Shown here: one piece after another, positions 56,201 through 64,000 of the stretch
Layout: every line of letters starts with the position of its first letter
Numbering within the stretch: position 1 is the first letter of the stretch
NCBI RefSeq assembly: GCF_030272615.1
Contig: NC_081411.1
Coordinates: forward strand, 835,812,136-835,876,135
Origin: Cryptomeria japonica
Lineage: Eukaryota; Streptophyta; Pinopsida; Cupressales; Cupressaceae
Reading direction: 5' to 3'
Length of the DNA: 64,000 bases
Made by a program: the position numbers and the translations under genes
The notes under the pieces: model-generated
Databases searched by the model: none
What the model was told of the DNA's origin: nothing
The model's input: only the letters and a program-made list of their open reading frames with translations

Positions 56201-57590
56201 CTAAACTAGTTCTATTCATGATTTTTCATTTTCCATTCTTAAATTGTAACTGAAATCCTTTCTCAACTAATTGACCAACACTTAAAAGATTATGCTTTAA
56301 TCCTTCAACATAGTAGACATTGTCAGTGTTATGCTTACCATCAAGAGATATTGTACCCTTACCTTTGATTGAATAGGTTTTGTCATCTCCAAAGCTTACT
56401 AAACCTCCATTGTATTCTTGAAAGTTTGAGAATTTACCTTTGTCTCCTGTCATATGATGTGAGCATCCTGAGTCAATGATCCATTCATCCTTTACTTCAA
56501 CTTTAGCTGCTAGGGCTTGTTCTACTAGTTGAGCAGTAGGTGCTGATTGAACTTCTGTTATAGCAACAAAAACCCATCTATTGTCTGTTGGATCCTCATC
56601 AGAATCATTAGTTACACCTTCATCAACAATGTAACAAGATTTGTCTTTGTTCTTCTTAAATCTGTATCTCTGATATTCAGGATTAGGCTTGTATGTTCTT
56701 CTAGCTTCTTCTCTTAGTCTAGCATGTCTATCAGGGCATCTCGAAGCCATATGACCAATCTTATTGCAGTTAAAACATTTAAAGGGTGCTTTACCTTCAT
56801 ACTTACTTCCAACTGGACCTTTTGGCATTTTCCTTGCAAATAGTGCTTCAAGTTCTTCAAGTTCTCTTGCATAAAAGGCTTTCCAATCTGATTTGTCAAA
56901 TGATGGAGCAGATGATGTTGATGCTTTAAAGGCCAAATATGTCTTTATAGTAGCAACAGGACCAAATTCCTCAATTTCAGAAGCTGAAAGTTTTCCAATC
57001 AATGTATCCTTAGTTACTGATGTATTAGACATTATTCTCAACTCATTTATTGTAGTAACCTTCATTTTATATGTCATTGGCAATTCTCTTAAGATTTTTG
57101 AAACAATTTCATCCTCACTAAAGGTTCCTCCACAACATTTAATGCCCAAAACAATTTCATTTACTCTTTCCATAAAAGCAGAAATCCTTTCATCTTCTTC
57201 CATTTGCAGATGTGCATACCTGACTCGGAAGCTTTCAAGTTTTGCACTCTTGACTATGGAATCTCCTTCATTCAATGTTTCCAAATGATCCCAAATAGCT
57301 TTACCAGTAGACCTATCTGATAATCCCATGATTTGTTGATCTGATAAAGTGCTCAAAAGTGCTTCTCTTGCTTTGCAATCATTCTCCTCATCTTTAGCTA
57401 AGGTAGTTGGAGTGGTCTGACCACCTACAGTAGCATTTTAACCATTTTTTGTAACTTCCCAGATGTCTTTACCAATGCAATGCAGATCTTTACCAATGCA
57501 ATGCAGATGTGTCTCCATCCTGATCTTCTATATCCCATAATTGGTTCCATCAAGTTTAGGACTGTCCTTCCTGAAATAATTAGTAGTCAT
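53244..57590 (-). pseudogene. Copia G gag-pol polyprotein, single frame with stops only
   Basis: The ATG at 57590 (MTTNYFRKDSPKLDGTNY) starts gag; all later segments are in the same frame to the stop at 53244. Features: CCHC knuckle CFNCNKIGHMASRC (about 56750-56790), protease WIIDSGCSHHMTGD (about 56455), pre-integrase WLWHKRLYHVNFD (about 56090), integrase HTDLCGPARTKS and LRSDQGGEF (55650-55920), [12 protein letters not shown] and FVDDIIFGGED of RT (54170-54640), and RNase H with DDRKSTTGGAFF (about 53660). About fourteen stops, e.g. TGG-to-TAG in gag and paired CAG/CAA-to-TAG in SAPWTPxQNG of integrase, all fit transitions. A 201-bp in-frame tandem duplication lies at 54761-55160. Length equals that of an intact Copia polyprotein. 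Confidence 0.93.
54761..55160 (-). repeat. 201-bp in-frame tandem duplication in Copia G
   Basis: 54761-54961 and 54962-about 55160 are near-identical (start CATTAATAGATGATGG). The duplicated protein segment contains YVRLNHSED and GRLANEEVCLISQIEPSS, in the linker between integrase and RT. The period, 201 bases or 67 codons, keeps the frame. Confidence 0.9.
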
Positions 57591-57597
57591 TGGATCT

Positions 57598-57615
57598 CCT
57601 CAAGTTGTTAAACTT
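57598..57615 (-). other. Shared Copia leader motif, copy in G
   Basis: Minus strand AAGTTTAACAACTTGAGG, eight bases before the gag ATG at 57590. Confidence 0.65.
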
Positions 57616-57634
57616 CTGCAAAAGAGGACTAGAC

Positions 57635-57646
57635 TCTGATACCAAT
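57635..57646 (-). other. Primer binding site of Copia G
   Basis: Minus strand ATTGGTATCAGAG directly after the LTR end CCTAACA; initiator-Met type. Confidence 0.88.
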
Positions 57647-58712
57647 TGTTAGGTTGTGGAGACAACTGAGAGGGGGGGGGGGGTGAATTAGTTGTCAAAT
57701 AAATTCAAACCAAAAACCACTTAACCAACTTAATGCTTAATACCGGTAAACTAGTTAAGTATGCCAATAGACAGTGTTAACAGTTAATTTCTATACCGGT
57801 AAAGATTAATGCATGAAACATAAACACAAAGTCATCCACAACACATAACACCAATATATGTACGTGGAAACCCTGTAAGGGGAAAAACCATGGTGGGAAA
57901 CCTTACCCACAATCAGATGATACTACTGCAAATAGTAAGTGTACATAAATGGGGTTTGCACATGCAGAAAGGCCAACAACCTAGAGCTCACTGCTCAATC
58001 ACAAAATGGGAGTCACACTGACTATAGTTGGATGGTTAAATCCAATAATAATGTACTACACAAAATAACATCTTCATATGCTGGATTTAGTACCAGTGTA
58101 ATGCTGATATGCTTTCACAAAAACCTAGCTTCTCCTTCAAATGATGTCTTTGTGTATAGCTTTGCTTAATCTCACATATACCTTCACTTAATTCTTTTTC
58201 GCATTCCCCCATTCGATCTTACAAATAAGATCTTACCATTATACCATAACCTAGGACCAATTTTAGTAGGTCGGCTCTACAAGATATTACAATAAAAACA
58301 TTTTACAAATAATATAATATCCAATGCAATAGCTGGTTAAATATGTTGGCTTAATGCATTTACAACAATAATAAATCATCTCCATAGTGTGCCATGCTGA
58401 TCTGGAAAAGATAAACCTACCGGTGTAACCCTAGGTAACCCTGGACCTATTTGCCAGTAAAAGCAAATATGCAAGTATGATTATACCAATGATTAATTCT
58501 TCAAAACAAAGTGTCCACACAATGTCTTCAACATTACCAAGTGTCTTCCATATCAGTCCAAGTGCCGGTGATCATTATATCCTGCCGGTGAACCATATAC
58601 CAATAACTGTGCAATAGTTACTTGCTTGCCGGTGAATGTTGCTGGATGTCCAGAGTGCTAGTACCTTAGTAGGTGTTGACATCAATGACAAAACTATACC
58701 AAAATACCAACA
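57647..58712 (-). repeat. 5' LTR of Copia G
   Basis: 1066 bp. It differs from the left copy at a few percent of sites by eye, mostly transitions. C-run near its inner end at 57672-57684. Confidence 0.93.
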
Positions 58713-58718
58713 CCATCA
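58713..58718 (+). repeat. Last bases of the Copia C 3' LTR
   Basis: CCATCA completes the LTR end seen at 5170-5175 (ACCATCA). The first five bases also serve as G's target duplication. C's own right-hand target duplication would start at 58719 (AAGGA), but its left partner is outside the window. Confidence 0.7.
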
Positions 58719-59765
58719 AGGATGCATAAAATAATTTGTTATAGGTTGTTAAAATAGGCTATTATATTAGTGGTACGTATTGAGTTGTTGAGAACACCTC
58801 AATATCTATAGGAAAGTTGTTGGTGGAGTGATGAGCTGAAATAAAAGCTCTTTTATGTTTATGACTGATAAGTTTTTCTTATGATTTAAGTGCATAATTG
58901 GACAATGTGAAGGTCATACGGTATAATGGAGTTTTGACTATGTGCATATTGAGTAGTAACCGAACCTGCTGAACCTTGTATTATTTTGGTCAAATATTCC
59001 TTTAGCTATGCGAATTACTATGATAATTTCATGTAGGGATGCATAAATGCTATGGTTGATAGAAAATGGATATGTATGTGCTTGTGTGCTCTAACCCTTG
59101 ATGCATAAATAAATAAGTGGGTGCAGAAGCTATCAAGCTATACTAGTTTGGAGGATCTCGCCATGCAAAATGTTAGAGACATTTCAAGGCAATTGAGATC
59201 GTTAAAGACAATAAGGGAGATGGTGTTAGAGTGGAGCAGCTAAAGAATAGTGAGGCAATTCTAGATTTATTTATGACTGTCTTTAGTGGGCGACAATCTA
59301 GTGAAAACTTTTATGCTATATTCCTAGCCGTGTAATGATAAAAGTCCCACGATCTTTGTGGTTGACTTCTTCCTTGTTGTAATAAAAGTTTTTGCCTATT
59401 TTTATGGGAGTGGTCTAGGTAGTTAATAGTTTGTTATAATCTTCTTATAAATAAAGTTCTAAACCTCTTCACAAAGGTTAGATAGAGTTTTCAGAGCTAA
59501 GTAGCATTTTCCCTATTTTATGTATTATAACAATTTTTGGAGATAATGAATAAAGCTATGTTTTTGATTAAGAAAAAAAAAGTTTTGAGGGGACTTGAAA
59601 CTCCTTACAATCAAATATTTAAAGATAAAGCATTATAGAATCATAAAAGAGCCTAGGACTAAGAAACAAAACTGGTTGCAAACCAAGAGGAAAACAACTG
59701 AGCAGCCACATAAGGACTAGCAAAAAGCCAATGAGATGCTGGCAAAAACAAAAAAAAATGACCTC
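58719..59765. other. Region without a gene to the right of Copia C
   Basis: AT-rich, no supportable frame. Around 59380-59582 it looks like a + strand transcript end: several AATAAA-type signals (e.g. AATAAAGC near 59547) then a run of nine A at about 59573-59581. This may be the 3' end of an old retroposed sequence, but no coding part is recognisable upstream. Confidence 0.4.
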
Positions 59766-61250
59766 CTACTTAAGAATGTCTAAAGCCTGGGAGGCCTCCT
59801 TCTCAAGAAGCAACATAGCCTTGGCAACTTCCTTAAGGTCCAACAGGTCCTTTGGAAGATACTCTTCCACCAGTTTGTTGCTCTACCTTGTTCTCCTAGT
59901 AGTGCAAGGAGTAATCTTCGAGCTTGAGGTCCCAACTTCATTTTCTAGATCCATAACATTCTTCTCATTATGAATTCTCTCCATCCTAGAAACCGAAACA
60001 TTCATATTGACCGTAGAAAATTTTATCATAGCAACACTATTCTCCATAATTTTTTTCATATGTTTCTCAATTTGCATCATCTTCTGGTTGATCTCGTTGT
60101 TCTTCTGATCATTTATTCTCTTTAAAAGTTCAACTACCTCACCATTCTTCTTTAAAATCTCTAACATCATATTTTTTTCCCCCACAATCCAGGTAGCATA
60201 TTGTTCTATATCCTAAGCCACCCTTTTATTTTTTGGCATCTACCTATCTTTGTGCTTCTTAAGTTCCCCCTCTTCAATTTTGGGATTTGTCGCTCTTAAT
60301 TTTAAGTTCAGAGTCTTAATTTAATGGAAATTCCACTTGTTGAAATAGTAAAGATCAACCGAGGAGCTCCTTGCAGTGCCCAATATGTCAATCAGGGTTT
60401 TTGTCTTGTCCTGTAAATCCTCTGAGTCTAAATCCATCAACTCAAAATCCTATTATTCATACTCATGCGGAGATAACTTACCCTCCTCCTCAAGATCAGA
60501 CATATAATCCATGGAATTATCCCTCAACCTAGGAGGTGAACTAGCATTGTGCTCCTCTTCAGAGTCGGACTCCCCATGGTCATTACTTGGTTCATACTCT
60601 TTATCATCCCCAGAGTCATTTTAAATTTGATTATCTCTGACCTTACATTACTCATAAATCAGGAGGATAAGACCTTGATGGGCAAGAGGGCTAGCTTTAG
60701 GATTTTTAATGAAATTTGCCACATTATCATTGAGAGAAAGGGTGAGATAATAAGGGAAAGAAATCTTAATGCCATGGTGAAAATGGTTTAAGAGGACAAA
60801 ATGATAGTTGCATATTTTTGTAAACCTACCATTGATAGTAACATACTCCATAATTGCCCTAAGCAGTTTCCTCTGAAAAAGTTTAATTTGAAGAGGGGTA
60901 AAGTAAGATTTATTTAACTTTACCAGATTATTCCTCTCCACATCAGATTTAGGGAAGGTCTTCATGGCACTGTCAGATAGCTTCTGGTCCCTAAAGAACT
61001 TCACACCTTCCATGGACATTCTCATCACCTCTGCAATTAACTCCTCATCCAATTTGAAATTTTGGCTGAATAGGGTGACTTTATTCTTAGACCATCCCTT
61101 AACAAAGGCTCTGGAGGCATGATCCTTCTTACCGTGTAGCTTCTCCATGAAACTAGCCACTCCTCCCTTTTGCAACCTTCTCTAGATTTTATTTTCCTTC
61201 TTCCAAGCCTAGCGGCTCGGGGGTTCAATCCTATTGATATTGCCACCCAT
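59766..61250 (-). pseudogene. Unrecognised 495-codon frame with a C-terminal coiled coil
   Basis: From ATG 61250 (MGGNINRIEPPSR) to a stop at 59766 the minus strand keeps one frame with about ten stops and no shift. Residues about 25-200 form the best-preserved block (RLQKGGVASFMEKLHGKKDH, then FPKSDVERNNLVKLNKSYF, YVTINGRFTKICNYHFVLLN and SPLAHQGLILLIYE). An acidic linker follows (EPSNDHGESDSEEEHN). The C-terminal part is a probable coiled coil (LEILKKNGEVVELLKRIND, about residues 360-440). I cannot assign a family. The layout, a globular block then an acid linker then a coiled coil, resembles uncharacterised plant retroelement ORFs. It is co-oriented with the RNase H remnant 185 bases upstream. 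Confidence 0.6.
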
Positions 61251-61434
61251 GTTGATGACCAGCCCAAAGAAATCAATCATAGTCACAAACTAAAAACCTT
61301 GACAGTGAAAACAAGGGAAATGAACATTAAGAGACTCAACAGATAAAATAACCCAGAAAGCATGCAAAAAGAGCTAGATCATCCCGCCTAGAAGTTTCCA
61401 CCTATCGAAATAATAATTTCCATTCATGCTCTCG

Positions 61435-62160
61435 TTAAGTGTAATCATTATTAGATAATGAAGAATTGATACCATTAATTATCTCAAACAATAAGTTCCC
61501 CTTCACCTCAAAAGGTAATGATCCTTCATTTTGCCAAGAAAAATAGGCAATACAACTAGCTCCAAAGTTAGCAAAGAAGTCTGCACACCTATTAGCTTCT
61601 CTAAAAATATGTGTTGTAATACATTCCTCAAAGTCATCAATAATATTAAGGGAATTAAGAATAATATTCTTAATATTCCAAGAAGGCTTGTCCAATCTTT
61701 TGAGACATCTAATAATATTTAATGAGTACCCTTCAATCCAAACTTTATTAATTTTTAATTGTCTAGCAATTTTGAGGATTTCCAAAACCCCCATGGCCTC
61801 TGCTATGTGATTGGAATGAATCCCCAATGGAGAAGCAATAACAACCACACAAATCCCATTAGAATCTCTTATAACACCTCCACATCCTGCCCTACCAGGG
61901 TTCCCCTTAGCAGCACCATCAAAGTTAATTTTCATCCATCATTCCAGAGGGTATCACTAGACAATACCATCCCTTCTCTTTTTTAACTTTATAGTAACTG
62001 ATGTCAACTTGAAGATCCCAATTCCTAGCAAAAATATTATCCTCCTCCTTAACATAGGATGAATAAATAGGTCCAATGTCACCAATAGATGGATTCAAGT
62101 TCTCTCTAGTAGCTCTGCAAATTTTCTCAAAAACATTAATACCTAGTGCATAGAAATTTT
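61435..62160 (-). pseudogene. RNase H-like domain (RVT_3 type), probably the end of a LINE ORF2
   Basis: 61935-61435 on the minus strand encodes MKINFDGAAKGNPGRAGCGG, then GVIRDSNGICVVV, NHIAEAMGVLEILK (the conserved E) and FREANRCADFFANFGA, the hallmarks of the RNase H domain at the C-terminus of plant LINE reverse transcriptases. Upstream to about 62160 a further coding-like stretch (NVFEKICRATRENLNPSIGDIGP) is cut off by a stop directly before the domain. No RT domain is visible further upstream, so the LINE is 5'-truncated or decayed. A free-standing RNase H gene is less likely. Confidence 0.75.
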
Positions 62161-62600
62161 TTAGAATTTTTTAAATTAGTTTACTATTTTCATCAATGCA
62201 TTGAATAAAGAATTTCATGTTTGGTGGAAAACCTACATTCATAAGTAATAAAATAAAAATATATTAAAAAAATTAAATATATTAAAAATTATACTATTTG
62301 GAAAGCTTATAATAAGGAGTAAATACTTAAAAAAACAAAACTTCTAAATGAATTCATTTGACGCACCAAAGGCTAATGTAAAATTAGTTTTTCTATCAGC
62401 ATTTGATAGATGCAAATGAGACTCCATTGCAAGTATGATTTAGAAGTAGAGAGGTTCTCTCCAAGGAATTTTGATCTAAGAGCCTTTGATTTGACTCTCT
62501 TTAATTAATTACCTCTTAAAGTTTAAATCATTATATTTTCTAAAAAATGTATGATTTCAGCAAAAAATAGGATGTACCAAAAAGTGGGAACCAGCATTGT
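62161..62600. other. AT-rich stretch without recognisable features
   Basis: No gene. The boundary with the LTR of element I lies somewhere in 62500-62650 and I could not fix it. Confidence 0.4.
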
Positions 62601-63534
62601 GAGGTTACCCAAGGAATGACTTGACACCAACTTGGAGATTCAGTGAAAACCATCAAAGAAGAAAATGGAGGACAATCGGTTTACATGTTGAAAGTGGTTA
62701 ACTCTAACCGGTATCAGTGTTCCAACCAGTATTTATTGATTGTGTGATGAGTTATCACCAGTCGTGATGAGTTACCCCTAACCGACAATTTTTTGGCATT
62801 AATTTGTGATGAGTTATGTTAGATTGTCTAGATACACTGCACCTAAGAAATTGTGATATGATTTATAAGTTGACATGAAATCTAAATGTCTATATAATGA
62901 CATTATGATTAACTATTGCTTATGAGATGATTTGATGTGAAGATAGAAGTGTTAAGTTGTTGAAGGCATTACATAATATGTTGGTGATGCAATTTTGAGT
63001 GCACGGAAGAGGATCTATTCAAGCAAGTTGTGCTACTTCTAGATCACACCACTTGTTGTTTTCTAATCACTACAATAGTCAAATCCCCTAATCGGGTAAG
63101 CTCTAACAAGCTTCATTATAAAAATACTTTAACAAGGTGATCCATTAGTTTGGATTTTGAAATCCTCTACTGAGGTTACTCCTAATAGTGCACTACCTTT
63201 AATAGGGTATAACACCTAATAGAGATTTGGGATCTCTAACAAGATTCTCTCCTAGTAGAGCACTTTTGTAGATCTTAACTGGTCAGTTACCTATACCGCA
63301 AATAGTTAACTTGTGAGTCCCATCTCACCATGGTTTTTCTCATTTGGGTTTTCCACATATAAACACTTGTGTTATGGTGGATGTTTTACTTATAGTGGAT
63401 GCTTTAATCTCATTTTGGATTGCATGCATAGTGTTTAGTAAACTTGTTAAGTATCTCAACCGGTCTATGTTTAAAGTGATTGTTTTTGGTGTCACTGATT
63501 CACCTCCCCCTCTTAGTTCTTTATAAGTCTATCA
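62600..63534 (+). repeat. 5' LTR of element I (left end approximate)
   Basis: The right end is clear: GATTCACCTCCCCCTCTTAG near 63500 then TCTATCA before the primer site. Homology to F's LTR is clear from about 62690 and patchy to the left, so the start is a guess based on F's 1.03-kb length. Confidence 0.6.
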
Positions 63535-63548
63535 ATTGGTATCAGAGC
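63535..63548 (+). other. Primer binding site of element I
   Basis: ATTGGTATCAGAGC directly after the LTR, as in A and F. The shared leader motif follows at 63560-63580 (AGGCTTAATCGCTTGGAAGG). Confidence 0.88.
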
Positions 63549-63596
63549 CTAACTTATTTAAGGCTTAATCGCTTGGAAGGAAACCCTAAAGACACC

Positions 63597-64000
63597 ATGG
63601 GGGATATGATCTACTTTGAGATGGCTAGAGTGCTTGAAGCTACCAAGGAAGAGCTTGAAACCCTAAGGGTCAGATTTAAAGCTTCACAAGTCAAAAGGAG
63701 AGAGATGACTAAACAAATATTGGAAATATATGATAATCGTTCTTCAGATAAAGCTAACATTGATGTATTAGCTGAAGAAGTTGAAAAAATAAATGGTGAA
63801 AAGCTAAATCTGAGAAGAGAGTTAGAAGCCCTAACTATCCACATGAGTCAAGAGCTAGAAGCTAGGAGGGAAGCTGAAGACCTTGTCAAAGAAAGAGATC
63901 ATGAGACTATTAAGATCAAACAAGACAATGCAACCTTACATGAGCATTGACATGCAGAAAAAGAAGAAAAAGGGGCTTTGTAACTAGATCTTGAAATGAC
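63597..64000 (+). pseudogene. Element I ORF1, coiled-coil N-terminal part (cut by window edge)
   Basis: The ATG at 63597 in an ACCATGGGG context gives MGDMIYFEMARVLEATKEEL. It aligns with F ORF1 through KASQVKRRE, EEVEKINGEKLNLRRELE and MSQELEARREAEDL. The frame has a TGA at 63948 (CGA or CAT context lost) and a TAA near 63981, then continues in phase to the edge. All visible sequence is coiled coil; the zinc knuckles seen in F would lie beyond the window. The closeness of two copies from different loci suggests a family of such pol-less elements. Confidence 0.75.

Larger units (their letters stand above)
51825..58712 (-). mobile_element. Element G: Copia retrotransposon in the C 3' LTR
   Basis: Duplication CCATT (51820-51824) versus CCATC (58713-58717). 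LTRs are 1063 and 1066 bp, TGTTGGTATTTTGG to CCTAACA on the minus strand. A primer site and purine tract are in place. Gag-pol (53244-57590) keeps a single reading frame of 1449 codons, spoiled only by about fourteen stops. It is the best-preserved Copia copy here. Confidence 0.93.
4890..58718 (+). mobile_element. Element C: old Copia retrotransposon interrupted by E, D and G
   Basis: C is visible as a 5' LTR remnant (4890-5175), the first half of gag-pol (5249-6837), the second half (47594-50080), a purine tract and 3' LTR (50448-51824), and the last bases of that LTR at 58713-58718. The break at 6837/47589 carries the exact duplication GGTTC, and the integrase reading resumes across it. The break at 51824/58713 carries CCATT/CCATC. 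It is the oldest layer of the nest because three other elements insert into it. Confidence 0.85.
62600..64000 (+). mobile_element. Element I: 5' part of an F-like Copia-type element
   Basis: It resembles F in LTR text (GTCTAGATACACTGCACCTA, then AACTTGTGAGTYCCATCTCACC and AAACACTTGTGTTATGGTGG), in primer site, in leader motif and in ORF1. It continues beyond the right edge, so the presence of an ORF2 or pol cannot be judged. The left boundary is uncertain. Confidence 0.75.

Noticed and set aside
58719-62600. Host protein-coding gene in the region between Copia C and element I
   Set aside because: The only coding-like stretches are a stop-ridden unknown frame and an RNase H remnant; no intact exon structure was found.

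Overview
This window looks like intergenic DNA from a large plant nuclear genome, most likely a conifer or other gymnosperm. That is an inference from the density, age and depth of nested LTR retrotransposons, from Copia and Tat/Ogre-like Gypsy proteins, and from the lack of any convincing host gene. I saw no rRNA, tRNA or CRISPR.

The layout resolves into one nest, built from target-site duplications (TSDs) and split LTRs. The oldest layer is a Copia element, here called C (+ strand), spread over 4890-58718. Three elements interrupt it: E in its 5' LTR (1-4889, running off the left edge), D in its integrase (6838-47588, TSD GGTTC) and G in its 3' LTR (51825-58712). D is a minus-strand Tat/Ogre-like Gypsy element of about 17.5 kb once insertions are removed. 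It is itself interrupted by B (7005-14770, TSD GTGTC) and A (15138-22559, TSD GGGAA/AGGAA), both in its 3' LTR, and by F (30502-38577, TSD CTGAG) at its RT/RNase H junction. F carries a solo LTR, H (34848-35624, TSD GGGAC). To the right of C (58719-about 62600) lies older DNA with an unrecognised 495-codon degenerate frame and an RNase H remnant. An F-like element, I, begins near 62600 and runs off the right edge.

Three element classes are present. A, C and G are Copia elements with gag, protease, integrase, RT and RNase H, all damaged. D and E are related Gypsy elements; each carries, antisense to the element and next to its 3' LTR, a gene with a plant mobile domain (PMD). B, F and I show no reverse transcriptase. 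B keeps an intact 1132-codon gag/protease-like frame. F (and presumably I) encodes a coiled-coil zinc-knuckle protein; F also has a roughly 1040-codon ORF2 with no domain I recognise. B, F and I would depend on proteins supplied by other elements. The Copia-like elements, with or without pol, share a short leader motif just after the primer binding site, which may be relevant to that dependence.

Most reading frames are broken by stops that fit C-to-T or G-to-A changes, as expected from long-term cytosine methylation and deamination, with few frameshifts.
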